Shown in pieces: positions 19,010 to 26,952 of a stretch of 64,000 bases of DNA (position 1 is the first letter of the stretch; each line of letters begins with the position of its first letter). Under the pieces are notes generated by a model. The model saw only the letters and a program-made list of their open reading frames with translations. It was not told where the DNA came from and did no database searches. The translations under genes were made by a program, and so were the position numbers. Source of the stretch: Paenibacillus sp. FSL M7-0420 (GTDB taxonomy: Bacteria > Bacillota > Bacilli > Paenibacillales > Paenibacillaceae); the NCBI RefSeq assembly GCF_038002345.1, contig NZ_JBBOCJ010000001.1:930001-994000 (forward strand), read 5' to 3'.

Positions 19010-19708
19010 ATGGTAACGAGAAGGAAAATGCGGGGCGCCTGTCTGATGACTCTCTGTACGCTGATTGTCTTCATGACGCTGCTGACTGTGCGCCCGCAGG
19101 TAACCTATGCCTGTTCTTGTGTAGTGTCTCCTTCACCGCTGGAAGCAATGGAGCAGAGTGCAGCTGTTTTTGAAGGAACAGTAGTTTCGATTAAAGAGGA
19201 AGTTAAGCCGATGCAGTCCAGTATGGACCCGGTGTCAGTAACCTTTCAAGTAGGTTCCCGCTGGAAGGGTGAATTGGGGGAGAAGGTTACTGTAACTACG
19301 GCATCGTCGGGGGCGAGCTGCGGCTTCGAGTTCACCAAGGGGGAACGCTACATCGTGTATGCAGGCGGAGAGGAAACAGCGGGTGAGGGAGGAACAACTA
19401 AGCTTACAGCCAGCTTGTGCAGCCGGACCGCATTGTTCTCTGGTGCCGAGGAGGACCTGAATGAGCTAGGCGCTGGAATGTCAGGGGGCTCGCCCACGGA
19501 GCCGCCCGGAATCGCTGATGATCAAGGGGCGGCCTCTGGTAACCATCCAACATCAGATAATCCTCCTGTTACTGAAAATAACTCAACATACGAGCCTAAA
19601 ACCACATCGGCACCTTGGCTGCCATACGCTGGAGCAGGTATCGGTATAGTAGTCCTTGGAGCCGCCGCAGTGATTCTCCTGAGCCGCCAATCTAACTCGC
19701 GCAAATAA
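19010..19708 (+). CDS. Exported TIMP/netrin-like domain protein with C-terminal membrane anchor
   Basis: 232 residues from ATG 19010 (AGGAG 9 bp upstream; an ATG at 18992 overlaps that site). The signal peptide ends TYA, so the mature protein begins CSC, the invariant start of TIMP-type NTR domains whose N-terminal Cys chelates metalloprotease zinc. FEGTVVSI, SRWKGELGEKVTV, SSGASCGFEFTKGERYIVYA and LTASLCSRT follow the NTR pattern. A Pro/Ser/Thr-rich linker leads to one membrane helix and a basic end. Function in bacteria is unknown. Confidence 0.75.
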   Translation: MVTRRKMRGACLMTLCTLIVFMTLLTVRPQVTYACSCVVSPSPLEAMEQSAAVFEGTVVSIKEEVKPMQSSMDPVSVTFQVGSRWKGELGEKVTVTTASSGASCGFEFTKGERYIVYAGGEETAGEGGTTKLTASLCSRTALFSGAEEDLNELGAGMSGGSPTEPPGIADDQGAASGNHPTSDNPPVTENNSTYEPKTTSAPWLPYAGAGIGIVVLGAAAVILLSRQSNSRK

Positions 19709-19729
19709 TCCGGAGTACTTGCAGTAACT

Positions 19730-20297
19730 CCTGAATGAAGCGAACGCGGGCCCGCGATGAGCATAGGAAGGGCAGAAGTACACCTGAATATGCCGGATGC
19801 GCACTAAACGAGCGAATAGGGTGCACTAGTGCCCCTGAATGCAGCGGACTCGGGCGAAAGGAGCGAATGGGGTGCACTAGTGCACCTGAATGCAGCGGAC
19901 TCGGGCGAAAGGAGCGAATGAGGAGCATTAGTGCACCTGAATGCAGCGGATGCGCGCGAAAGGAGCGAATGAGGAGCATTAGTGCACCTGAATGCAGCAG
20001 ATGCGCGCTAAACGAGCAAATGAGGTGCACTAGTGCGCTTGAATTCCCCGGATGCGGGCAAAAGGAGCGAATGAGGAGCATTAGTGCACCTGAATTCAGC
20101 ATACGCGCGCGAAACGAGCGAATGAGGAGCATTAGTGCGCTTGAATTCCCCGGATGCGGGCAAAAGGAGCGAATGAGGAGCATTAGTGCACCTGAATTCA
20201 GCATACGCACGCGAAACGAGCGAAGGAGGTGCACCAGTGCACCTGAATGCAGCAGACTCGCGCTAAATAAACAAAGGAGGGGCATTAATGCCCCTCC
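19730..20297. repeat. 51-bp tandem repeat array A
   Basis: About eleven units. The anchor CCTGAAT (or CTTGAAT) occurs at 19730, 19783, 19834, 19885, 19936, 19987, 20038, 20089, 20140, 20191 and 20242: a 53-bp first step, then exactly 51 bp each time. Units carry a palindrome around GTGCACTAGTGCAC, and GGAGCGAATGAGGAGC. Two unit types alternate near the end, giving a 102-bp higher-order duplication (about 20033-20134 and 20135-20236). The array occupies the whole space between two convergent genes. All frames being a multiple of 17 codons creates spurious ORFs on both strands. Confidence 0.92.
20276..20297 (-). terminator. Perfect 22-bp palindrome, terminator of the cysC operon
   Basis: GGAGGGGCATT followed by AATGCCCCTCC is a perfect palindrome. 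Read on the minus strand it is followed by TTTGTTTATTT, a terminator tail, 23 bp after the cysC stop. It lies exactly where the next 51-bp unit's palindrome is expected, so it looks like an altered last repeat unit used as a terminator. Confidence 0.75.
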
Positions 20298-20320
20298 TTA
20301 TTCGTTATGCTCCTATTCCA

Positions 20321-20881
20321 TCAGAGCCGATAAAGCCGATGCTCTGTGAGCCAGCTGATCAGCTCTTCCATGCACTGCTCCGGTCTGTGCTCCGCTGTGT
20401 GCAGCGTCAGCTCCGGGTCAGCCGGGGCTTCATAAGGATCGGAGATCCCGGTGAAGGCCGGGAGCTCACCGGAGCGGGCCTTGGCGTACAGCCCTTTGAC
20501 ATCCCGCGCTTCGCAGACGGGAAGCGGGCAGTCCACATAGACCTCGACGAAGCCCGGCAATTCCTGCCGGGCATAGCTGCGCATCTCAGCATAAGGACTG
20601 ATTACCGAGACCACGGTAATCACGCCATGCCGGTTCAGCATCCCGGCGAGGTAGACCGCCCGGCGGATGTTCTCGAACCGGTCCTCGCGGCTGAAGCCGA
20701 GTCCACGGCCCAGGCTGCGCCGCAGTTCATCGCCGTCCAGCCATTCCACTGCCTGGCCCTGCTCCCGGAGCCGGTCTGTGAGCAGCGCGGCAAGCGTAGA
20801 CTTGCCCGCCCCGGACAGACCTGTAAGCCATATCGTTAATCCGGCAGAGGGCTTGTGTGCTTGTAGCTTACCAGTAGTCAT
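20321..20881 (-). CDS. cysC: Adenylylsulfate (APS) kinase CysC
   Basis: 186 residues. Walker A GLSGAGKST (residues 21-29), DGDELRRSLGRGLGFSREDRFENIRR and ISPYAEMR are standard CysC motifs. It phosphorylates adenylylsulfate to PAPS, the sulfuryl donor. It is the last gene of the STM4011-STM4015 operon and its start overlaps the preceding stop by one base (TAATG). No ATP sulfurylase or PAPS reductase is nearby, so a specialised role in this cluster is possible, either sulfation or a kinase on another adenylated or hydroxylated substrate. Confidence 0.92.
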   Translation of the reverse strand: MTTGKLQAHKPSAGLTIWLTGLSGAGKSTLAALLTDRLREQGQAVEWLDGDELRRSLGRGLGFSREDRFENIRRAVYLAGMLNRHGVITVVSVISPYAEMRSYARQELPGFVEVYVDCPLPVCEARDVKGLYAKARSGELPAFTGISDPYEAPADPELTLHTAEHRPEQCMEELISWLTEHRLYRL

Positions 20882-21750
20882 TACTCTGTCCTCCCTGCGC
20901 CGTAAGGAATCCGCTCCAGCAGGCCGGAGCCGTAGATCTGCTCCAGGCCCAGCTCCGGCATATGAATATAGCCGATGTAGCAGTCGCAGACCTTCATGCG
21001 GCAGCTACGCTGGGCCGCCAGCCCTTCCAGTCCGTCGCGGTAGAGGTTGCCGATGACCGCACGGTCCTTGTAGCAGCGCTTCACCAGGCCGGGGCCCTGC
21101 ACGTAGAATACGCTGCTTCCGGCATTACAGCTGGCGCCGAGGCTGTCGTAGTCCATCGCATTAATCTGGAAATGCGGGTCTATCCCGCTCAGGAAGCTTA
21201 TATCCTCCGCTGTATAATAATCCCGCTTGTCCTTGTAGGCATTCACCCACAGATAGACGTCCTCCGGCAGGGCCGCACGCAGCGAGGCGATAGCCGGGAA
21301 GGCACTATGAACCCCCACACTGCCTACGCTAAAAGGAATCCCCCGGGCGTATACACTCATGCACTGCGCCAGGAACCGCTCCTCACTGACCTGACCCGGA
21401 TGATAGGTTGCCCAGAAGGCTGCCTTGGCCGGGTTCAGTTCAGCAGTGAAATCAAGCCGGGCGGACAGATTGGTCTGGATGGCGACCTTGTCCACATGCT
21501 CCAGATTGGAGAGCGTAACAAGCGCCTCCCGGTACCAGCGGTGCGTCAAGCCTTCGCCATACGGATTGAAAAAGATAGACAGGCGATGGCCTGCGGTCCC
21601 CTGCTCCGCTACCCAGCGGACAAAGGTCTCAAGACCGGCGCGGTCTTTGGCGAGGGTGGCGGCGCTGTCTTTGGTTTTGCCGAAGGGGCAGTACGGACAG
21701 TCATAGTTACAGGAGGAGAGGGAGCCCCGGTAGTAGAGGACTGCCTTCAT
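20881..21750 (-). CDS. STM4011-family radical SAM protein
   Basis: 289 residues. The radical SAM cluster motif CNYDCPYC (Cys14, Cys18, Cys21; CX3CX2C) binds the 4Fe-4S cluster that cleaves S-adenosylmethionine. Further Cys residues toward the C-terminus (SCRMKVCDCYIGY, about residue 255) suggest an auxiliary cluster, as in SPASM-like enzymes. It overlaps the upstream gene by ATGA and the downstream cysC by one base. The family is recognised by order and motifs; its substrate is not known. Confidence 0.87.
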   Translation of the reverse strand: MKAVLYYRGSLSSCNYDCPYCPFGKTKDSAATLAKDRAGLETFVRWVAEQGTAGHRLSIFFNPYGEGLTHRWYREALVTLSNLEHVDKVAIQTNLSARLDFTAELNPAKAAFWATYHPGQVSEERFLAQCMSVYARGIPFSVGSVGVHSAFPAIASLRAALPEDVYLWVNAYKDKRDYYTAEDISFLSGIDPHFQINAMDYDSLGASCNAGSSVFYVQGPGLVKRCYKDRAVIGNLYRDGLEGLAAQRSCRMKVCDCYIGYIHMPELGLEQIYGSGLLERIPYGAGRTE

Positions 21751-23135
21751 GGCAGGATGAACTCCTGCATCTGCTCGCGGATCTCACCGGAGATGAACCA
21801 GTCACCGATGGAATCGGAGTAGCCCAGCCCATCTGGAGTCAGCCGCAGAATGCCCTCATCATCCGTGGCGAACCCGCTCTGTACCAAGAGGCCAAGCTCA
21901 GGGTGATCCTCCCATAGCTTAGTCCCGAACCGCTGGTTATAGTCGGCAATCGTCAGTCCTTCGCTGTGCAGGATGGCTTTTAGAATGAACCGCCGTTTCT
22001 GTTCGGCGAGGCTAAGCACGATGCCATAATCGGCTGTATCATAACGCTCTGCTGCAACATAATCCGCAATGATGCTCTCCGTGGCCTTGCGGCTGACGCC
22101 ATAGCGGGAGGCATAATGAACATTCCGGGTATAGGAACGCGCGCCGCAGCCGAGGCCGACCATCCCTTCCTCCTGGCAGCTGTAGTCGAGAATATTCTTG
22201 CCGGTCCCGGCATCCTCCTTGGCGAATCTGCGCATCGAGAATTGCCGGTAGCCACGCTCTGCCAGTACTGCACGTGCTGCTTCATAGCATTCGTGGCGGA
22301 TATCCAGCTGGTTCACCAGGTCGCCCGGTTTCACAATCGTATGCTCACGGGTGTAGAGCGGATAGAGGAAGATTTCCTCCGGTTCATGCAGCAGCGCCTG
22401 GTTCAGCGAATAGAGCCAGGAGTCCACCGTCTGCCCCGGGAGTCCGTAGATCAAGTCCAGATTGAGGATAGGAAAATCAAACTGCCCCAGCAGCTCCAGC
22501 GCACGGTAGACCACCTCGGGGTCCTGCGGGCGGTAGATCGCAGCCGACTCGTCGGCTACGAAGCTCTGGATGCCCATACTGACGCGGTCCACGGTATGCT
22601 CCTTCAGAATCGTCAGCTTCTCCTCTGTCAGCGTTTCGGGTGAGGTCTCCACGGAGATAGAGGTGGTTCTAAGATCAACCCCCATGATATCCGTTGCAAT
22701 CCTGAACAGCCGGTTCAGCTGTGCGGGAGCCAGAAGGCTGGGCGTTCCGCCGCCGATCGCGAAGCGCGCATAAGGCTTGTGCTTGGTGAAGACCGCCCAT
22801 TCCCTCGCCTGCCGCTCCAGTGCGTCAACGTATTCGGCGTGCACATTCGCTCTTTTATCAGGCAGCGTGAACAGATTGCAGAAGCCGCAGCGCGCGCCGC
22901 AGAACGGAATATGCATATATAAGAACAAACTCTCCGCAGGCTCATCCCGCCACAGCTCCTCTAACGAAACAGGCGGATCAAGCTCGCGGTAAGCAGTTTT
23001 GTGCGGATAGGAATAGAGATAATTGCGGTAGGGATGGGCTGTGATCTGCTCCGTCCATTGCTGAAGCTCCCCAGCGGAGAAGGGAGGGTGTCCGTCTTGG
23101 TTCATATGATGAAGAGATTGCCGGATGGACGTCAT
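21747..23135 (-). CDS. STM4012-family radical SAM protein (HemN/HemW-like)
   Basis: 462 residues. HIPFCGARCGFCN (Cys79, Cys83, Cys86; CX3CX2C), RFAIGGGTPSLL, SVETSPETL and NLDLIYGLPGQT are the HemN/HemW-type motifs. The C-terminal domain (EGLTIADYNQRFGTKLWE) is HemN-like. Real coproporphyrinogen oxidases and HemW are not found in such company, so this is a repurposed relative. Ribosome site AAGGAGAA. It lies 43 bp after the hydrolase gene and is coupled to the STM4011 gene. Confidence 0.87.
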   Translation of the reverse strand: MTSIRQSLHHMNQDGHPPFSAGELQQWTEQITAHPYRNYLYSYPHKTAYRELDPPVSLEELWRDEPAESLFLYMHIPFCGARCGFCNLFTLPDKRANVHAEYVDALERQAREWAVFTKHKPYARFAIGGGTPSLLAPAQLNRLFRIATDIMGVDLRTTSISVETSPETLTEEKLTILKEHTVDRVSMGIQSFVADESAAIYRPQDPEVVYRALELLGQFDFPILNLDLIYGLPGQTVDSWLYSLNQALLHEPEEIFLYPLYTREHTIVKPGDLVNQLDIRHECYEAARAVLAERGYRQFSMRRFAKEDAGTGKNILDYSCQEEGMVGLGCGARSYTRNVHYASRYGVSRKATESIIADYVAAERYDTADYGIVLSLAEQKRRFILKAILHSEGLTIADYNQRFGTKLWEDHPELGLLVQSGFATDDEGILRLTPDGLGYSDSIGDWFISGEIREQMQEFILP

Positions 23136-23177
23136 ACGTTCTCCTTCCTTGTGCGGGATCGAATTTCAGTTCAATGC

Positions 23178-23963
23178 TTATAAAATAAATTCCCGGTACG
23201 GAACATTCCATACCGTGTCATGCGCCAGCCGGTGGCCTTGGTAGCCGTCCTCTCCGTAAGCCGTACCGTGATCGGAAAAAGCCAGACAGAACACCGGATT
23301 GCCCCGCTTACGGAACGCATCGAACAGACGCCCCAGCTCCCCGTCGGCATAACGCAGCGCTGCGCGCTGGCTGTCCACCGAATCCTTGCGCGCACCCGGC
23401 AGGAACATATGGTTCGGGCCATGGATCGCCGAGACATTCATGAACAGGAACAGCCGCTGGTCCTGCGGGGTGTTGCCGAGCAGCTTGAGCGCATGGTTCA
23501 CCTGATGCTCCGTCGAGCGCGGGTTCGTGACCCCGAAGGTCATCCGCCAGTAGCTCTGCTGGAAATAACCGGGGAGGACGCGGGCGAGGGGCACTTTTTT
23601 GCTGAAAAAGATTACGCCCCCGATACACACCGTCTGATAACCCGCCGCTGCCAGCCCCGACACCATATCCGGTGTATCGAACAGCCAGGTATGGGGGTGG
23701 GTCTTCAGCCCGGTATTCCTGGAATGGAACAGCCGCACATGCTCAGCCTTATTTGTGTTCGCCGGAGTGGGCAGGAAGCCGCCAAAGAAAGCGTGATGGG
23801 CCGCATACGTGAAGCTGCCGGGGGTATGCCGCTTCTCCCAGGAGCCGCTGCCGCACAGATTGGGGCAATTCGCCTCCTCCAGCACAGCCGCATCGTAACG
23901 CAGAGTATCGAGTGTGATCATTAAGATATCGTGGGTGCCGACGATGGTATTCATATCGGTCAT
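23178..23963 (-). CDS. STM4013/SEN3800-family hydrolase (alkaline phosphatase/sulfatase fold)
   Basis: 261 residues, shorter than typical sulfatases (450 or more). The N-terminal metal site ILMITLDTLRYDAA and the C-terminal AFSDHGTAYGEDGYQGHRLAHD are those of the alkaline phosphatase superfamily. Where sulfatases carry CxPxR for formylglycine, this reads GSFTYAAHHAFFGGFLP, so the nucleophile would be Thr or Ser, as in phosphatases and phosphodiesterases. Strong AGGAGG upstream. Starts 16 bp after the STM4014 gene. Confidence 0.82.
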   Translation of the reverse strand: MTDMNTIVGTHDILMITLDTLRYDAAVLEEANCPNLCGSGSWEKRHTPGSFTYAAHHAFFGGFLPTPANTNKAEHVRLFHSRNTGLKTHPHTWLFDTPDMVSGLAAAGYQTVCIGGVIFFSKKVPLARVLPGYFQQSYWRMTFGVTNPRSTEHQVNHALKLLGNTPQDQRLFLFMNVSAIHGPNHMFLPGARKDSVDSQRAALRYADGELGRLFDAFRKRGNPVFCLAFSDHGTAYGEDGYQGHRLAHDTVWNVPYREFIL

Positions 23964-23978
23964 GGGGCCGGATTCCTC

Positions 23979-25400
23979 CTAAGACAGCTGCTTCATTTCC
24001 CATTCGTAGGTGCTGCAGCCTTGGTATTCAACATCGTACAACAAGTCGCCAAAAGGATTCACATCCGCTGTATACATCCGCCCGGAGCTTCCCGCCAGCA
24101 CATCGATGCCCGCGATAGAGCAGCGCGGAAAAGCGGCCAGCGAAGCCTCCGCTGTCCGGCGTACTTCTGCCTGCTGCGCCTCGCTCAGCCCGGCTTCCGC
24201 CGGAGTCATCCGCCGGCTGCGCAGATGCAGATTCGTAATCGGTGTGGTGCTGACTCTGGCGACTGCATGGCAGGCTTCACCAGCGACAACCAGCTGGCGG
24301 ATGTCGAAGGAATGTCCGTCCTTGCCGGGCTTCGGAATCCACTGCTCGGCATAGGCGCCGTGGCGGTAGAGCCAGTTAATGATTCCGGCAAGGCGGGCAG
24401 AATCGGTATAACGCTGCAGCTTGCCGGAATTATAATACACCGGGGGACGGGTGATATAGCTCTCGACTCCGATGGTGGTAACCGCCGACTCAGCTCCTGT
24501 TGCCGGGTTCAGCTGATAAGCAATCACGCCGGAAGCAGCGGAGCCGCTGGCCAGCTTGATGAACACGCGGTGCATCCGCTGCGACAGCATCAGCTCACGC
24601 AGGGATGCGTAATCCACGGGGACTTGTCCGCCGCTGCCGCGAAGCGGCCGGGGAACAGGGACGCCGGACTCCGCGAGAATCTGCTGGGTCCGGCGCTTGT
24701 CCGTCATGGCAGCGATCTCCGCCGGATCGTTGGTCCAGCGGGAGGCGGGCAGGAGCTGCCCGGCCTCCTGCCGGAGCCGCGCCAGCAGGCGGCAGTAGCC
24801 GCGGAACCACTGGGACGGGTGATGCAGCACGCCAGGCATGTCCTTCAGGGCTGAGGCCGCTTTGAAGCTGAGCGGCCTCAGGTCCGGCTGCTGCCCGAAC
24901 GGGTGCAGCGAGTCGTCCGGGTCCGGCGCATCCGGTGCGCCCAGCGCGATAAGCGCCCGCTCCAGCGCGAAGCTGCCGCCGGGGGACTCCAGCCGCAGCA
25001 GTGGCGGGGACGCTGCGGATGCCGATGCAGCGTGCCCGCTGAAGCTGCCGCTCGGAGAATCCGGCAGCAGGCGCTGCGCTTCCGCTGCGGACCCCTGGGC
25101 GGGTTGCCCGCCGCTCCGGCGGTCCGTTGTAGCCGGCTGTGCCGGAACCGGCCTCCCGTTCAGCGCTGGCGGTTCCAGCATTGCGCTACGGAGCAGCCGG
25201 CTCACCTGTTCCGGCAGTCCGGCTGCCTGCTGCTGCACAGCCTGCTCCAGCAGATCAGCCAGCGGCTGGTTCTCCAGCAGCCCGGCATAGGGAATCAGGA
25301 GCGCCGGGGGCATCCCGAGGCGCGAACGCGCCTGCTGAATACCGGCTGAGCGCCGGTCGCCCGGCTGGCAGAAGACAATCAGCGGTGCGGCGGGCTGCAT
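23979..25400 (-). CDS. STM4014-family protein, ATP-grasp-like
   Basis: 473 residues. The first ~45 residues resemble a pre-ATP-grasp segment. Residues ~50-200 are an Ala/Pro/Ser-rich, very GC-rich insertion. Residues ~210-470 look like an ATP-grasp fold: DKRRTQQILAESGVPVPR, VFIKLASGSAASGV, SFDIRQLVVAGEACHAVARV and the metal-binding end MYTADVNPFGD. Such enzymes ligate carboxylates to amines or alcohols through acyl-phosphates. The start overlaps the preceding stop (TAATG). The family name follows from the cluster; the ATP-grasp call is mine from motifs. Confidence 0.78.
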   Translation of the reverse strand: MQPAAPLIVFCQPGDRRSAGIQQARSRLGMPPALLIPYAGLLENQPLADLLEQAVQQQAAGLPEQVSRLLRSAMLEPPALNGRPVPAQPATTDRRSGGQPAQGSAAEAQRLLPDSPSGSFSGHAASASAASPPLLRLESPGGSFALERALIALGAPDAPDPDDSLHPFGQQPDLRPLSFKAASALKDMPGVLHHPSQWFRGYCRLLARLRQEAGQLLPASRWTNDPAEIAAMTDKRRTQQILAESGVPVPRPLRGSGGQVPVDYASLRELMLSQRMHRVFIKLASGSAASGVIAYQLNPATGAESAVTTIGVESYITRPPVYYNSGKLQRYTDSARLAGIINWLYRHGAYAEQWIPKPGKDGHSFDIRQLVVAGEACHAVARVSTTPITNLHLRSRRMTPAEAGLSEAQQAEVRRTAEASLAAFPRCSIAGIDVLAGSSGRMYTADVNPFGDLLYDVEYQGCSTYEWEMKQLS

Positions 25401-26245
25401 TATTCTGTGATCGACGGATAACGCCAGTCATCATCGTCATCGGCCTGCTGCTGGTCGCTGACATCCACCGGCAATCCGCTGTTCTTCAGGCGCAGCATCA
25501 TCTCGTCAGACATGTAGTGATGGCTCAGGTTGAGCTGCTTCAGTCCCTTGACCCGTTCGCTGGCGAGCAGCGCCTCAGCGCCGGTATCGCTAAGCGTTCC
25601 CAGTGACATGTCCAGGGTATGGAGCTGGTCCAGAATCGGCGCATCCGCCAGGGCTGCGGCAATTTCGTCCTGAATCTCACTGTTTTTGAGTCCGAGATAG
25701 GTAAGCTTAGGGAACTTTCCAGGCTCGATCAGCGGCAGGAGATCCTCCAGTCCGCCGTCGAAGCCGTAATTGTCTACACCAAGGTATAATTCCAGCTTGC
25801 GCAGATTCGGCAGGCGGGAGGCGGCAATGTCCGCCAGCACGGCCTTACTGAGTCCGCCGGTAATAATAATGAGTTCTTCGAGCTTGTCATGCTGCAGTTG
25901 GCTCAGACGCAGATCGGTACCGCCTTGTGCAGTCAGGGATTGCAGCTCAGGATAAGCGGACAGCAGCGGCGAGAGATCGGTCTGGTTAATCCACGAAATT
26001 TCACATTCCTCATAGCTCATATCCCCGATGAACAGCTTACGCAGTGCCGGGAAGCTGGCGCTGTGCTTCACCAGGGCCTGGACGGCTTCCTCCGAGGTGT
26101 TCTCGTAGGCTTGACCCCAGTCGCCAATCGTAAGGCTGGTCAGGCCGGCGGCTTCAAGACTTCCGCTTAAGCGTTCAATCTCCGTCTCCATCCGCTTGCC
26201 TTCTTCAAATGCATCATAATCAATACTGAGCTTCACTGCTGTCAT
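25400..26245 (-). CDS. STM4015-family leucine-rich-repeat protein
   Basis: 281 residues from ATG 26245, chosen for GGGAGGGAT upstream; an ATG 33 bp earlier has none. A short N-terminal domain (residues 1-50) is followed by about seven leucine-rich repeats (for example LRKLELYLG, LTYLGLKNSEI, LKQLNLSHHYM). The protein ends in an acidic tail, ADDDDDWRYPSITE. First gene of the operon. LRRs usually bind proteins; here it may be a scaffold or the protein substrate of the cluster. Confidence 0.85.
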   Translation of the reverse strand: MTAVKLSIDYDAFEEGKRMETEIERLSGSLEAAGLTSLTIGDWGQAYENTSEEAVQALVKHSASFPALRKLFIGDMSYEECEISWINQTDLSPLLSAYPELQSLTAQGGTDLRLSQLQHDKLEELIIITGGLSKAVLADIAASRLPNLRKLELYLGVDNYGFDGGLEDLLPLIEPGKFPKLTYLGLKNSEIQDEIAAALADAPILDQLHTLDMSLGTLSDTGAEALLASERVKGLKQLNLSHHYMSDEMMLRLKNSGLPVDVSDQQQADDDDDWRYPSITE

Positions 26246-26376
26246 GAACAATCCCTCCCGGAAAATAGTAGCTTCCAAATCACCCTAACATGTAGTGAGA
26301 GGGAGAGTCAAATAGCAGAGGAACAGGTGCACCTATTTCCCCGTTAACGCCCGTAACCACGGGGTTGTACGGGCCA

Positions 26377-26880
26377 AATGTAATCGAAAAACCGATCACA
26401 TTTGGCACGGCGGTGGCGTATGGTCCGAATGTAGTCGGAAAACTGAACACATTGGGCCTGGCGGAGGCGTGTGGTCCGAATGTAATCGAAAAACCGATCA
26501 CATTCGGCCTGACGGCGGCGTGTGGTCCGAATGTAATCGAAAAACCGACCACATTTGGCGTGGCGGTGGCGTGTGGTCCGAATGTAATCGAAAAACCGAT
26601 CACATTTGGAGTGGCGGTGGCGTGTGGTCCGAATGTAATCGAAAAACCGATCACATTTAGCGTGGCGGTGGCGCGCGACCCAAATGTAGTCGAAAAACCG
26701 ACCACATTCGGCCTGGCGGTGGCGTGTGGTCCGAATGTAGTCGAAAAACCGATCACATTTAGCCTGGCGGTGGCGCGTGGTCCGAATGTAGTCGAAAAAC
26801 CGATCACATTCGGCCTGGCGGTGGCGTGTGGTCCCAATGTAATCGAAAAACCGACCACATTTGGCACGGCGGTGACCCCC
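26377..26880. repeat. 51-bp tandem repeat array B with dyad core
   Basis: Ten units starting at 26377, 26428, 26479, 26530, 26581, 26632, 26683, 26734, 26785 and 26836, exactly 51 bp apart. Each begins with AATGTAATCG or AATGTAGTCG, then AAAAAC or similar, then CGATCACATT or CGACCACATT, a near-perfect inverted repeat. A 25-bp GC-rich part follows (GCGGTGGCGTGTGGTCCG). Lies between the feoB permease terminator and the first gene of the STM4015-cysC operon. The 17-codon period makes long false ORFs on both strands. Confidence 0.93.
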
Positions 26881-26905
26881 GCCGCGAAGGATGCGCCCAG
26901 AGCGC

Positions 26906-26943
26906 AAAAAAAGCACTATCCGCCCGTCCGGGGGAATAGTGCT
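26906..26943 (-). terminator. Rho-independent terminator of the feo operon
   Basis: On the minus strand AGCACTATTC pairs with GGATAGTGCT across a GC-rich loop and is followed by seven T. Lies just after the stop of the permease gene and just before array B. Confidence 0.9.
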
Positions 26944-26952
26944 CCGAATGAT

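Noticed and set aside
19692..20349. Repeat-protein frames on both strands across array A
   Set aside because: Same reason: 51-bp periodicity. They also overlap neighbouring gene ends on the wrong strand.
21747..23135. Oxygen-independent coproporphyrinogen oxidase or HemW
   Set aside because: Motifs are HemN/HemW-like, but operon context and divergent regions place it in the STM4012 family instead.
20881..23963. Anaerobic sulfatase maturation system (radical SAM plus sulfatase)
   Set aside because: The sulfatase-fold protein lacks the CxPxR cysteine that such enzymes would modify, and the radical SAM proteins resemble other families.
23979..25606. Long GC-rich antisense frames opposite the STM4014 gene
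   Set aside because: High GC leaves few stops on the opposite strand. The minus-strand gene has coherent motifs and coupling with its neighbours.
26280..26916. Minus-strand frames of 195 and 190 codons with 17-residue repeats over array B
   Set aside because: Both strands and several frames are open because the unit is a multiple of 3. No ribosome site, and the dyad core alone explains the repeated peptide.
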